Assembly (NCBI RefSeq): GCF_000011105.1
Contig: NC_000961.1
Location: 1,660,662 to 1,724,661 of the forward strand
Direction: 5' to 3'
DNA from: Pyrococcus horikoshii OT3
Lineage (GTDB): Archaea > Methanobacteriota_B > Thermococci > Thermococcales > Thermococcaceae
Length of the DNA stretch: 64,000 nucleotides
This document shows, piece after piece, positions 1 to 8,152 of this stretch; the stretch's first letter is position 1; every line of letters starts with the position of its first letter. A model generated the notes under the pieces. That model was not told where the DNA came from. It saw only the letters and a program-made list of their open reading frames with translations, and searched no databases. A program made the position numbers and the translations under genes.

Positions 1-1
1 A

Positions 2-436
2 ATCCTTTCAATCGTTGAGGTAAAGGAGGTTGGAGATGGAATAATAGTTCCAGGGGATGGGGCAACTTACCATGAAGTAGTATTCGACGTCCTCGTTTGG
101 GAACCGAAGAGAGATGAGGTTGTAGAGGGCACCGTAGTTGACGTCGTCCCCTTTGGAGCATTTATAAGGATTGGGCCTATGGATGGATTGGTCCACATCA
201 GCCAACTCATGGATGACTACGTAGTCTACGACGAGAGAAACAAGCAGTTTGTAGGGAAAGAGAAGAAGTATCTTTTAAAGATCGGAGATGCTGTTAGGGC
301 CAGGATAATCACCGTAAGTCCAAAGAGTAGGGTAATAAGAGAAAATAGAATTGGGTTAACGATGAGACAGCCAGGACTTGGAAAGTTTGAGTGGATCGAG
401 AAGGAAAAGAGAAAGGAAAAGGAGGGTAAGAAGTGA
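2..436 (+). CDS. rpoE: DNA-directed RNA polymerase subunit E' (Rpo7), 3' part
   Basis: The reading frame is open from base 2, so the gene starts upstream of the window; 144 residues are visible. It contains an S1/OB-fold domain (EGTVVDVVPFGAFIRIG, then GLVHISQL), typical of archaeal Rpo7, the RPB7 homologue that forms the polymerase stalk with Rpo4 and binds nascent RNA. It ends in a Lys/Glu-rich tail (EKRKEKEGKK). Its stop overlaps the GTG start of spt4, so the two are co-transcribed. The family call is secure; only the N-terminus is missing. Confidence 0.95.
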   Translation: MLSIVEVKEVGDGIIVPGDGATYHEVVFDVLVWEPKRDEVVEGTVVDVVPFGAFIRIGPMDGLVHISQLMDDYVVYDERNKQFVGKEKKYLLKIGDAVRARIITVSPKSRVIRENRIGLTMRQPGLGKFEWIEKEKRKEKEGKK

Positions 437-618
437 CGGAAAAAGCCTGTAGGAATTGCCATTATATTACAACAGAGGATCAGTGCCCTGTATGTGGAAG
501 TAGGGATCTCAGCGAAGAGTGGTTTGACTTAGTAATAATAATTGACGTTGAAAATAGCGAGATAGCAAAGAGGATAGGAGCTAAGGTTCCAGGAAAATAC
601 GCCATAAGGGTGCGTTGA
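433..618 (+). CDS. spt4: Transcription elongation factor Spt4 (RNA polymerase subunit E'')
   Basis: This 61-residue protein has two CxxC pairs (C6/C9 and C18/C21: CRNC and CPVC) forming the Spt4 zinc finger, followed by the SEEWFDLVIIID strand that contacts the Spt5 NGN domain. Spt4-Spt5 is the processivity clamp of archaeal RNA polymerase. It starts at GTG inside GTGA, overlapping the rpoE stop by 4 bases. The next gene begins in the TGATG at its stop. Length and context match Thermococcales Spt4. Confidence 0.95.
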   Translation: MTEKACRNCHYITTEDQCPVCGSRDLSEEWFDLVIIIDVENSEIAKRIGAKVPGKYAIRVR

Positions 619-1157
619 TGAGAGTCGTATTTAAATTACCAGATGAACTGAGGCAAGAGCTCAAGAACCCTCTAGGAGAGCTCATTGAAGGGAATATTCC
701 AGAGCCCTATGTTAAGGCTAAGAACATTATTGAGGGAGATGATGGGGTTTTAATAACAGTAGGGGATGTTGTAACCGAGAATATAATGAGAGTTGGTTTA
801 AATCCAAATCTAGCAATTTATGATCATAAAACAGAGAGGAGAGAATATAAGCCAAGAATTATTATAAATGGAGTTCTCCTCACTGTAAAAAATCCCCCCG
901 GAACTATAACACTACCCCTACTCAAATCTATAAAGAAAGCTTATTCCTTGATCTTGAATGGAAAATCCGTCCATATCGTTGTGAATGGTGAAGAGGACCT
1001 CGCAACAATCCCAGCGGTGTTGTATGCCCCTTTGGGAGCAACAGTTATTTATGGCCAACCTAAAAGGGGCATAGTGCTTATAAAGGTAACAAATGAATGC
1101 AAACGCAGGTGCGCGAAGATAATGAGACGGATGGAGGTGGTTAGAGATGGAGATTAA
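618..1157 (+). CDS. GTP-dependent dephospho-CoA kinase (DUF359 family)
   Basis: About 179 residues. The N-terminal [28 protein letters not shown] and the central [19 protein letters not shown] segment are typical of the DUF359 family, shown in Thermococcus kodakarensis to phosphorylate dephospho-CoA with GTP, the last step of archaeal CoA synthesis. The ATG in TGATG is preferred over a TTG one codon upstream. It ends 11 bases inside S24e. In this lineage the kinase sits inside the RNA polymerase/ribosomal protein operon, which may couple CoA supply to growth (inference). Confidence 0.85.
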   Translation: MRVVFKLPDELRQELKNPLGELIEGNIPEPYVKAKNIIEGDDGVLITVGDVVTENIMRVGLNPNLAIYDHKTERREYKPRIIINGVLLTVKNPPGTITLPLLKSIKKAYSLILNGKSVHIVVNGEEDLATIPAVLYAPLGATVIYGQPKRGIVLIKVTNECKRRCAKIMRRMEVVRDGD

Positions 1158-1446
1158 AATTACAGAAGTCAAAGAAAACAAGCTAATTGGAAGGAAAGAG
1201 ATATATTTTGAGATATACCACCCAGGAGAACCAACACCTAGTAGAAAAGATGTGAAAGGTAAGCTAGTGGCAATGCTAGACCTAAACCCAGAAACTACGG
1301 TTATTCAGTACATTAGAAGCTACTTTGGAAGCTATAAATCCAAGGGTTACGCAAAGTATTATTACGATAAGGAAAGGATGCTCTACATAGAGCCTGAGTA
1401 TATACTCATTAGAGATGGTATAATTGAAAAGAAGGAGGGTGAGTGA
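1147..1446 (+). CDS. rps24e: 30S ribosomal protein S24e
   Basis: 99 residues. [23 protein letters not shown], then [22 protein letters not shown] and the [14 protein letters not shown] motif are characteristic of archaeal S24e, a component of the small ribosomal subunit. The start ATG follows a good Shine-Dalgarno site (GGAGGTGG at 1133-1140), which lies inside the preceding kinase gene. S27ae follows 1 base after its stop, as usual in Thermococcales. Confidence 0.96.
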   Translation: MEIKITEVKENKLIGRKEIYFEIYHPGEPTPSRKDVKGKLVAMLDLNPETTVIQYIRSYFGSYKSKGYAKYYYDKERMLYIEPEYILIRDGIIEKKEGE

Positions 1447-1447
1447 T

Positions 1448-1603
1448 ATGGGCCAAAAATGGAAACTCTACATAGTTAAAGATGGAAAAGTTATAAGGAA
1501 GAATAAGTTCTGTCCACGTTGCGGCCCAGGAGTTTTTATGGCAGATCATGGGGACAGGTGGGCATGCGGAAAGTGTGGATACACGGAATGGAAGAGGAAG
1601 TGA
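1448..1603 (+). CDS. rps27ae: 30S ribosomal protein S27ae
   Basis: A 51-codon ORF, read directly because it is very short: [20 protein letters not shown], then CPRC and CGKC pairs (C22/C25 and C40/C43) forming one zinc ribbon, ending in TEWKRK. This is the archaeal S27ae zinc protein without the ubiquitin extension seen in eukaryotes. The start overlaps the stop region of S24e (TGATATG). The next gene begins about 10 bases later. Confidence 0.95.
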   Translation: MGQKWKLYIVKDGKVIRKNKFCPRCGPGVFMADHGDRWACGKCGYTEWKRK

Positions 1604-1613
1604 GGGTGAGACC

Positions 1614-2162
1614 GTGGGGCTTTTCTCTAACATTATTTTAAGAAGGTTTAGGGATATTGCCCCAATATATGAAGAGATTCTTAAGGCATACAAGGAGTTT
1701 TTACTTACCGAGGAAGAATTAGAGATCCCCACAGTAACAAGAATTCTCATCCCCTTAGATAGGTACTCAGATCCACTCCCTGAAAGCGTTATAGAGTATA
1801 TCTCATCTTTTCCTGGAAGTAGAGTTGGGTTAATCTACGTTATAGATGAGGATGTTTGCAGGGTAATTAGGGAAACAATAGGGGATAAGGATGCTGAAAT
1901 ATTTAGAGAGAAGGAGTTTAAAAAAGGAGAAGAAACGTTAAATGCAACTAAGAAGTTAATAGAAGATTTAAACCTGAACCATATAATCAGCTCTCAGATA
2001 AAAATTGGGAATAAAGCCACGATAATCGAGCATGAATCGGAGGACTATGATATTCTTATCGTTTCTAGGTACTATGGGGCCACAATGGTAAAAACATACC
2101 AGGTTAGTCCAATAGTTTTTAGAATCCTGCAAAATGTTGAAAAGCCAGTTATAATATATTAG
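1614..2162 (+). CDS. Universal stress protein (UspA)-like protein
   Basis: About 182 residues from a GTG at 1614 preceded by GGGTGAG; the frame is open further upstream but that part overlaps S27ae. The core has the Usp fold pattern: RILIPLDRYSD (beta-1), SRVGLIYVIDEDV (beta-2), a C-terminal YDILIVSRYYGA and a final PVIIY strand. The canonical GxxG(9x)G(S/T) ATP loop is not well conserved, so nucleotide binding is uncertain. A second Usp gene follows the transporter 11 bases downstream of this gene, suggesting both act with it. Confidence 0.7.
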   Translation: MGLFSNIILRRFRDIAPIYEEILKAYKEFLLTEEELEIPTVTRILIPLDRYSDPLPESVIEYISSFPGSRVGLIYVIDEDVCRVIRETIGDKDAEIFREKEFKKGEETLNATKKLIEDLNLNHIISSQIKIGNKATIIEHESEDYDILIVSRYYGATMVKTYQVSPIVFRILQNVEKPVIIY

Positions 2163-2173
2163 GGGGCGATTTA

Positions 2174-3448
2174 ATGATATCAGAAGTTGAAATAATAACC
2201 CTTGGAATATTTATAGCTACATATGCAGTAATAATAAGTGAAAAGATCCATAGAACGGTAGCTGCATTGTTAGGAGCTTCAATTATGTTAGTATTAAATA
2301 TAGTTCCTTGGGAGAAAGTCCCTGAATATTTGGATCTTGACACTATCCTCCTTTTGGCCGGAATGATGGTAGTAGTGAATATTAGCAAGGAAAGTGGCCT
2401 TTTTGAATATATAGCAATAAAGGTAGCTAAGGTTTCAAAAGGAAACCCAATAAGAGTTCTATTGTTGTTCTCAGTAACAACGGCCGTTGTTAGCGCATTT
2501 CTAGATAATGTAACGACAGTCTTGCTCTTGACCCCAATGTTGCTCTACATAACGAGACGCATGGGGGTAAATCCGGTTCCTTATTTACTCGCTGAGATCT
2601 TCGCTTCGAACATAGGAGGAACCGCAACCCTAATTGGAGATCCTCCAAACATCATGATAGGCTCAGCTGCAAAGCTCAGCTTTAATGATTTCATAGTCAA
2701 CATGGCCCCAATATCCTTCATGGATCTATTCATCATGATCGCCCTAGTATACATCCTCTACAAGAAGGAATTCTCTAGGGTAAAATATAACTTAGATGGA
2801 ATAATGAACCTTAGAGAGGAAGATGCGATTAAAGACAGAGAGCTCTTTAAAAAATCCGTGATAACCATAGGACTCATAATTGTAGCATTCTTTTTCCACG
2901 ATGCCCTTGGAATAGAGCCCGCCGTAGTCGCACTAACTGGAGCTACCATATTATTACTCTGGAGCAGAGTCTCGCCCGAAGTCGCCCTTGAGAAAGTTGA
3001 GTGGGCAACCCTATTCTTCTTCGGTGGACTTTTCATCATAGTAGGAGGGCTCGTTGAGACTGGATTAATAGATGAGGCCGGAAAGTGGATAGTAAGGCAC
3101 ATAACTTCAGAAAATGAAGCAATACTCTTGATATCCTGGATTTCAGCATTTTCAAGTGCAATAATAGACAATATACCCTTCACAGCAACCATGATACCAT
3201 TAATAAAGAGTATGGCAGGTAGTATAAATATTTACCCACTATGGTGGGCCTTAAGTCTAGGGGCATGTTTAGGAGGTAACGGAACCGCAATAGGGGCAAG
3301 TGCAAATGTGGTAGTCCTGGGAATAGCATATAGGGAGGGTATTAGAATAACATTTAAAGACTTCCTCAAAGTTGGAATGGCAGTTATGATCTCAAGTGTA
3401 GCCGCGGGATCGTTGGTGTTAATAGCAAGATATGGGGGAGGGATATGA
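2174..3448 (+). CDS. ArsB/NhaD-type ion transporter (SLC13/CitM superfamily permease)
   Basis: A 424-residue integral membrane protein with about 10-12 hydrophobic segments. The two halves carry matching signatures: AFLDNVTTVLLLTPM near residue 115 with GGTATLIGDPPNIM shortly after, and SAIIDNIPFTATMIPL in the second half with GGNGTAIGASANV. These are the inverted-repeat hairpin loops of the ion transporter superfamily. Substrate cannot be told from sequence: arsenite, Na+/H+ antiport or organic anions are all possible. It ends overlapping the second Usp gene (ATGA), so transporter and Usp proteins are co-expressed. Confidence 0.85.
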   Translation: MISEVEIITLGIFIATYAVIISEKIHRTVAALLGASIMLVLNIVPWEKVPEYLDLDTILLLAGMMVVVNISKESGLFEYIAIKVAKVSKGNPIRVLLLFSVTTAVVSAFLDNVTTVLLLTPMLLYITRRMGVNPVPYLLAEIFASNIGGTATLIGDPPNIMIGSAAKLSFNDFIVNMAPISFMDLFIMIALVYILYKKEFSRVKYNLDGIMNLREEDAIKDRELFKKSVITIGLIIVAFFFHDALGIEPAVVALTGATILLLWSRVSPEVALEKVEWATLFFFGGLFIIVGGLVETGLIDEAGKWIVRHITSENEAILLISWISAFSSAIIDNIPFTATMIPLIKSMAGSINIYPLWWALSLGACLGGNGTAIGASANVVVLGIAYREGIRITFKDFLKVGMAVMISSVAAGSLVLIARYGGGI

Positions 3449-3894
3449 AGTTATTAGTCCTCATTGACGGAAGCAAATGGAGCCAAAAGGCAGCACTTCA
3501 TGCATTCTCAATAGCCAAGAGAAAGAATGCGAAGGTGATATTATTTTCAGTGCTTGATAGAAGGGAAGCTAAAGCCTTAGCATTTCACTTAAGCATGAGA
3601 AGCGACAGTTTAGGGAAGATAAAGGAGTTCGAAGAAACGATATGGAGAGAAACTAAAAAGAGCGTAAAGGAAGTTATAACTACGCTATTAGAATTGGGGA
3701 GGAGAGAGGGGATTAACTGCTCCTTTAAGATAGTGGAAGGATCAGCTAAAGAGGAGATAATAAAGGAAGCTAACTCAGGTAAGTATTCAATGGTCATCAT
3801 GGGTGCATACGGAAGAAGTGGGAAAACCAGGATAGGAAGCTTACTTGAGGAGGTCGTTGGACAAATAAGGATCCCGGTAATGATAGTCCGCTAA
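3445..3894 (+). CDS. Universal stress protein family protein
   Basis: 149 residues, the usual Usp length. MKLLVLIDGSKWSQKAALHA is the classic N-terminal strand with the Asp/Gly-Ser that begins the nucleotide pocket. The C-terminal VIMGAYGRSGKTRIGSLLEEV matches the GxxG(8-9x)G(S/T) ATP-binding loop (GAYGRSGKTRIGS) and ends in PVMIV. Unlike the Usp upstream of the transporter, this one looks ATP-binding. It overlaps the transporter stop by 4 bases, so a role as transporter regulator is plausible (inference). It converges with the methyltransferase on the other strand, overlapping 4 bases. Confidence 0.85.
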   Translation: MKLLVLIDGSKWSQKAALHAFSIAKRKNAKVILFSVLDRREAKALAFHLSMRSDSLGKIKEFEETIWRETKKSVKEVITTLLELGRREGINCSFKIVEGSAKEEIIKEANSGKYSMVIMGAYGRSGKTRIGSLLEEVVGQIRIPVMIVR

Positions 3895-5081
3895 CGCATA
3901 TCCTCCACATAGAGGAAGAGACACTTCAAATACTCCGTATCTTTGGAGGCCATCAAAATTGGATGATCCGGGGCCTGAGTCCTATAGGGCTCAAGCATCT
4001 TAAGGAACTTCCCAGCTTTCGCTCCCGCAGCTATTATCATATCTTTGAACATTTGAAGGTCTACATGCTGAGAGCAAGAGCAAGTTACCAATATTCCACC
4101 ATCCTTCACTAGGTTTAATCCCGCAAAGTTAACGTTGAAATAAGCCCTAAGGCCGGCCTTTAGATCTTTCTCATGCTGAACGAAGGCGGGAGGATCAAGC
4201 ACGACGATATCAAATTTTTCTCCCTTTTTTTGAAGCTTTTCCATTTCTTCGAAAGCACTACCCACGATGAACTTCATTCTATCCTCAACACCATTCAATT
4301 TTGCATTCTCCTTTGCGGTTTCTATTGCTCTAGGAGACTTATCTATTCCTATAACTTCATCAGCACCAGCTATCGCAGCGTGTATAGCAAAGCCTCCTGT
4401 ATAGGTAAAAACATCAAGAACCCTATCCCCTGGCTGAACCCACTTTTCTAAGGCCAATCTGTTCTCTCTCTGATCCAGGAAGAAACCAGTCTTCTGACCC
4501 CTCATATCGACGATGAACTTTGCCCTTCCTTCTTGGATTATCGTTCTATATTTCTCCTTTCCCAAGAGAACTCTCTCAATTTCAGGCAATCCTTCCCTCC
4601 TTCTGCTCCTCCCAGTATTCTTTTCAAATACAGTTTCTATCCCAGGTTCAACCTCCATAATCGCTTCAGCGACATCAAGCTTAAACCTTTCCATACCAGC
4701 ACTTGAAATTTGAAGCGAGGCTATATCATTAAACCTATCAACTATCAGTCCAGGTAGGTAGTCGGCCTCCCCATAAACCATCCTATACACGTTAGTATAC
4801 TTTAAGACTTTCTTTCGGTACTCATTCGCCTTCTTAATCCTTCTTTTAAACAGATCCTTGTTTATTTCAACATCTTTATCCTTCGTAACTATCCTGACCA
4901 TGATGTTAGAATTAGGATTTGCAAAACCTTTCCCCAGGAATTTCCCACCCCTAGTGTAGACTTCCACTATATCCCCAGGCTTTATATCTCCCTCAACTCT
5001 TACAACACCTTTTTTAAAGACGATCATTGCTCCCTTCCCTATAGCCCTCGCGGCCTGAGCATCAACTACGACTCTCGCCAT
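3891..5081 (-). CDS. Class I SAM-dependent rRNA methyltransferase, RlmI-like (PUA + Rossmann)
   Basis: About 396 residues from MARVVVDAQAARAIGKGAM; a longer frame reaches 5111 but the internal ATG follows GGGGGTTAAC. Domains in order: PUA (1-75), a linker domain with ADYLPGLIVDRFND, and a Rossmann methyltransferase (about 190-390) with DVFTYTGGFAIHAA (motif I), VLDPPAFVQ (motif IV) and TCSCSQHV, whose Cys is the candidate catalytic residue for m5C formation. It resembles bacterial RlmI (23S rRNA m5C1962). I recall the P. horikoshii homologue as structurally characterised PH1915. Confidence 0.9.
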   Translation of the reverse strand: MARVVVDAQAARAIGKGAMIVFKKGVVRVEGDIKPGDIVEVYTRGGKFLGKGFANPNSNIMVRIVTKDKDVEINKDLFKRRIKKANEYRKKVLKYTNVYRMVYGEADYLPGLIVDRFNDIASLQISSAGMERFKLDVAEAIMEVEPGIETVFEKNTGRSRRREGLPEIERVLLGKEKYRTIIQEGRAKFIVDMRGQKTGFFLDQRENRLALEKWVQPGDRVLDVFTYTGGFAIHAAIAGADEVIGIDKSPRAIETAKENAKLNGVEDRMKFIVGSAFEEMEKLQKKGEKFDIVVLDPPAFVQHEKDLKAGLRAYFNVNFAGLNLVKDGGILVTCSCSQHVDLQMFKDMIIAAGAKAGKFLKMLEPYRTQAPDHPILMASKDTEYLKCLFLYVEDMR

Positions 5082-5150
5082 GTTAACCCCCGATAGAAGG
5101 TAGATTGACAATATTTAATCCTTATTGAAGTGAAATATTAAAGGGAAAAA

Positions 5151-5603
5151 TTAGATCTCCTCCTTAACTGTAACAAAAGAAACCATTGTAACCGTTTGAC
5201 CAACCCCTCTAATTTCTCTAAGTTTATCTATTACTATTCTCCCTATCTCTTCAGCGTTTGAAGCCCTAACTTTAAGGAGAAGATCCCACTCACCCGCAAC
5301 GAGATGAACTTCATAAACTCCCGGAATTCTAGCTATTTGCTCAGCTACTTCCCTTTGAGTCAGACCAGAGTCTGGATCATAACGAATCAGAATGAATGCT
5401 GTAGTTCCCAAGTTTAACTTTTTATAGTTAGGTTTTATTGTGAACTTCTCTATAATTCCCTCTTCAACTAGCCTCTTTATTCTATAATGAACCGTTGTCC
5501 TGGGGATACCAAGTTTTTTACTTAATGTAGCGATATTTTCCCTTGCATTATTCTTTAACTCCTCAAGTAACCTTCTATCAACTTTATCTAAGATCTCAGG
5601 CAT
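5151..5603 (-). CDS. Lrp/AsnC family transcriptional regulator
   Basis: 150 residues. The N-terminal winged helix (residues 1-60) has DRRLLEELKNNARENIATLSKKLG and TTVHYRIKRLVEEGIIEKFT. The C-terminal RAM domain (about 65-150) has FILIRYDP, GVYEVHLVAGEWDLLLKV and TVTMVSFVTVKEE. Such proteins form octamers controlled by amino acids or similar ligands. The start has GGTGAG at -10. The 32-base gap upstream contains TTTAAATAC (TATA-like, minus strand) and the palindrome GAATATTC (5630-5637), so an own promoter with autoregulation is possible. Confidence 0.9.
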   Translation of the reverse strand: MPEILDKVDRRLLEELKNNARENIATLSKKLGIPRTTVHYRIKRLVEEGIIEKFTIKPNYKKLNLGTTAFILIRYDPDSGLTQREVAEQIARIPGVYEVHLVAGEWDLLLKVRASNAEEIGRIVIDKLREIRGVGQTVTMVSFVTVKEEI

Positions 5604-5635
5604 GGTTTCTCACCTTATGATATATTGACGAATAT

Positions 5636-6196
5636 TCAGTATTTAAGATTTACCTTTAACCATTCGAAGAATGCCTTTAAGGCTTTTCCTCGATGAGATA
5701 GAGCATTCTTCTCTTCAATCGTCATTTCGGCAAACGTTTTTTCAGAACCTTCTGGAATGAAAATCGGGTCATATCCAAATCCATGGGTACCCCTTTTTTC
5801 ATTAGAAATTCTTCCCCAGGTCACACCAGAGAATTTATAGGCTTTTCCATCAATGTAAAATCCAATAACACTTTTAAAGTAGGCCCTTCTATCTTCAGCT
5901 CCTTCCATGAGCTTAAGGATACCTTCCAAGCCTATAGTTCTGTATACGTAGGATGAATAAACACCCGGAAACCCTTTTAAACTTTCAATGAACAGCCCAG
6001 AATCTTCAATCATGAAGGGCTCGGGAACTTTCCCCTTAAGCCAACTAATCCCAAAATCCACGACATCTTCCAGTTTCTCAGCTTGAATTTCTGGATATTC
6101 ATGTTTCAGTTGGACGATTTCTATTCCAAATGTCCCTAAGAAATTCGCAACTTCTCTAACCTTTCCTGGATTTGAAGTTATAAAAAATATTTTCAT
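5636..6196 (-). CDS. XTP/dITP diphosphatase (HAM1/RdgB family)
   Basis: 186 residues. [14 protein letters not shown] at the N-terminus, [41 protein letters not shown] and [10 protein letters not shown] are the four signature blocks of the HAM1 family, which hydrolyses XTP, ITP and dITP to monophosphates and pyrophosphate and so cleans the nucleotide pool. It lies 10 bases downstream of the adenosine-specific kinase family gene on the same strand, a nucleotide-metabolism pairing. I recall the P. horikoshii protein as structurally characterised PH1917. Confidence 0.95.
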
Positions 6197-6206
6197 AAGA
6201 AAACCC

Positions 6207-6695
6207 TCAGTCTATCTTATATCCGATTTTTTCAACTAGTTCTCTTCTCTCCTTCTTTTGTTCGTCAGTTTCGATCTTATTTGCGGCCTTTCCATCAACG
6301 ACTCCAATTACGGCCCTTCCAAGTTCCGTCTCAGCGACTATAACCTGGAAAGGATTTTCGCTAGCTCCATAAATCATGGCAACCGCTGGGTGATTCTTTA
6401 TCGTGTTTAAAACGTTTATTGGATAAGCATTCTTCATTAATATCACAAAAACGTGACCTGCTCCAATTTTCACAGCATTTTTGGCAGCAAGTGCCTCTAA
6501 TTCTGGATCGTTACCAGTATATCTAGTTAACTGGGGCTTTGCCTCATTCATAGCAATTCCAAATTTAATCCCAGGAACCGCCGTTAATAGGGCCCTTGCA
6601 AGGTCATCCACGGTAAATATCGAAAAATTTCCCTGGCCAATTATAACTTCAACTCCTTCCGGTTTCTCTATATCAATAACCTCTATCCTGACCAT
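6207..6695 (-). CDS. Adenosine-specific kinase family protein (DUF355)
   Basis: 162 residues. [20 protein letters not shown], then [40 protein letters not shown] and CTP-like motif [21 protein letters not shown] are characteristic of the DUF355 family, named adenosine-specific kinase from a structural study of a Pyrobaculum homologue. Biochemical proof of the reaction is thin, so the name is a family label. The gene is the first of a minus-strand run with the dITP pyrophosphatase; it diverges from the two-HTH regulator at 6753. Confidence 0.75.
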   Translation of the reverse strand: MVRIEVIDIEKPEGVEVIIGQGNFSIFTVDDLARALLTAVPGIKFGIAMNEAKPQLTRYTGNDPELEALAAKNAVKIGAGHVFVILMKNAYPINVLNTIKNHPAVAMIYGASENPFQVIVAETELGRAVIGVVDGKAANKIETDEQKKERRELVEKIGYKID

Positions 6696-6752
6696 ACCCC
6701 AACCACCATAACTGTTTTTAGGCTGTAGTAATAAATTTTTTACTGAGGTCGC

Positions 6753-7676
6753 ATGGCCAATATAATAAATTTTGAAGAATTAGAGTGGCTAGCTGAGTTA
6801 TTGAACAAATATCCAAGGGAGAGTCTGAGGAAGATAGCTCAAGCTGAAGGGATAGAATACTACAAATTAAAGAGAATCTATGATAAGTATTATGGTAAGT
6901 ACATTTTCGTCAATGCTGTTTACAGTATAACCAAACTTGGACTCAAAAGTTACGTTGCATTTATTTCAGTTCCCAAAAGGGAGATCTTTGAAAAAGGGAA
7001 AGAAATGCTAAATAATCCCTTCTTTGGGTATATTAACCCAATATTTGGATTTAAAAATGGAATCCAGGCTATTCTACATATCCCAGTAGACCAAGAGAAG
7101 TACATTCCCGAACTGCTTTCCAAATATTCTGATGATTTTGAATATTATGAAGTCTGGTCAAATGATCCAAGTAAAGTAAAGTTTGGAAAATGGGAGTATT
7201 CCTATGAGTACGCAATTCTCCTGGATATATTTAAAATAGACGCTAGAACCCCAATTAAAGAGCTTGAGGCCAAGCTCTCTAGGAAAAGGCCAACGATAAG
7301 ATTTATGATAGAAAGGTTAATCAAAGATGGAGTAATTGTCGGATTCTACGCTTTCATAGATAACGTTGAAAAAGCTCATGATAGATCAGTCGTCGGCATA
7401 GCCAAGGAATTGGATATAGAGGAAATAATGAGCAAGTTTAAAGAGCGTGAGATAAAGCTCGGAATCTTAAGACCTGAAGGGTATTATATTGAGTGGTTCT
7501 TTTCATCTGAAGAAGATATTGGAAGAAAGATTCTCGAATTTGGCCAATATGTTGATAAGATAGGTATAGCGTACCTTGATCTATTCAGAGATTTAAATCA
7601 TGAGCATATAAAAACTAGATTCTCTAGAATGGTAAAGAAAGATGGAAGCGGGTATAAGTCAATTCTCGAGTTTTAA
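6753..7676 (+). CDS. Lrp-like regulator with two winged-helix segments
   Basis: 307 residues, not matched to a named gene. The N-terminus (about 5-50) looks like a helix-turn-helix: LAELLNKYPRESLRKIAQAEGIEYYKLKRIYDKYYG. A second one occurs around 160-205: ILLDIFKIDARTPIKELEAKLSRKRPTIRFMIERLIKDGVIVGFYAF, which is Lrp-like including the strand after the wing. Between and after them are alpha/beta stretches (SYVAFISVPKREIF, QAILHIPVD) resembling RAM-type domains. A duplicated Lrp architecture fits. It diverges from the adenosine-kinase family gene; targets are unknown. Confidence 0.6.
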   Translation: MANIINFEELEWLAELLNKYPRESLRKIAQAEGIEYYKLKRIYDKYYGKYIFVNAVYSITKLGLKSYVAFISVPKREIFEKGKEMLNNPFFGYINPIFGFKNGIQAILHIPVDQEKYIPELLSKYSDDFEYYEVWSNDPSKVKFGKWEYSYEYAILLDIFKIDARTPIKELEAKLSRKRPTIRFMIERLIKDGVIVGFYAFIDNVEKAHDRSVVGIAKELDIEEIMSKFKEREIKLGILRPEGYYIEWFFSSEEDIGRKILEFGQYVDKIGIAYLDLFRDLNHEHIKTRFSRMVKKDGSGYKSILEF

Positions 7677-7981
7677 GATTTCATCTCCTTTATTATCTTT
7701 TGGAATTCGGAGTGATCGGTCACGACTTTAACTCCATCAAGAGTCTCAAAGTACACCTTCTTTATCTTGATCTTTTTTGCCTCTGTGTATCTCATTTCCG
7801 GAGGATCGTACTCTCCAGGCTCAACTATCTCATCCTCTATTACGTAAGTTTTAAGCTCTGGCTCGCCTACATACTTCCAAACCTCATAAAAGACCTTTGG
7901 CTCTAGATGAATCTCCCCTTCGAGTTCAATATAGTCGGCCCCAATGTCTTCTAAGAACTCCTTGATTACCTCAGAATTCAT
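7673..7981 (-). CDS. Conserved hypothetical protein, 102 residues
   Basis: I do not recognise a characterised family. The protein is acidic and compact: an N-terminal helix (SEVIKEFLEDIGADYIELEG), a strand-rich centre (LKTYVIEDEIVEPGEYDPPE) and a C-terminal VYFETLDGVKVVTDHSEFQKII helix. No signal peptide or membrane segment. A Shine-Dalgarno GAGGTG lies just upstream of the ATG. It converges with the two-HTH regulator, overlapping its stop by 4 bases. Codon use resembles the neighbours, so it is a real gene. Confidence 0.6.
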   Translation of the reverse strand: MNSEVIKEFLEDIGADYIELEGEIHLEPKVFYEVWKYVGEPELKTYVIEDEIVEPGEYDPPEMRYTEAKKIKIKKVYFETLDGVKVVTDHSEFQKIIKEMKS

Positions 7982-8041
7982 CTAGAAACACCTCATAATA
8001 CAATAAATCAGTTGGGGGTTAAATACCTATCGGATACCAAA

Positions 8042-8054
8042 AAGTTTAAATTTA
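8042..8054 (+). promoter_or_regulatory. TATA box of trpS transcript
   Basis: AAGTTTAAATTTA is the best TATA element in the 171-base gap before trpS. A start about 25 bases downstream would fall near 8073-8075, directly at the mini-ORF ATG and about 78 bases ahead of the trpS start codon. trpS would therefore have an unusually long leader for this genome. Confidence 0.55.
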
Positions 8055-8074
8055 ATAATACCCTCTCTACCCCC

Positions 8075-8104
8075 ATGTTTGGTGGTCGTTTTTGGATACA
8101 CTGA
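8075..8104 (+). other. Possible leaderless 9-codon ORF in trpS leader (MFGGRFWIH)
   Basis: ATG-TTT-GGT-GGT-CGT-TTT-TGG-ATA-CAC-TGA, with no Shine-Dalgarno site but sitting where transcription should begin. It contains one Trp codon and ends 48 bases before the trpS start. It may be chance: a 9-codon ORF is weak evidence by itself. See the finding for tests. Confidence 0.25.
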
Positions 8105-8152
8105 CAACTCATTTCAACCTCTTCTATTGAACTTAGATAGGGGGGATTCTAA

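Noticed and set aside
1548-1613. N-terminal extension of the first Usp-like gene ([14 protein letters not shown]...)
   Set aside because: It is the S27ae coding region read in another frame; the GTG at 1614 after GGGTGAG is a better start.
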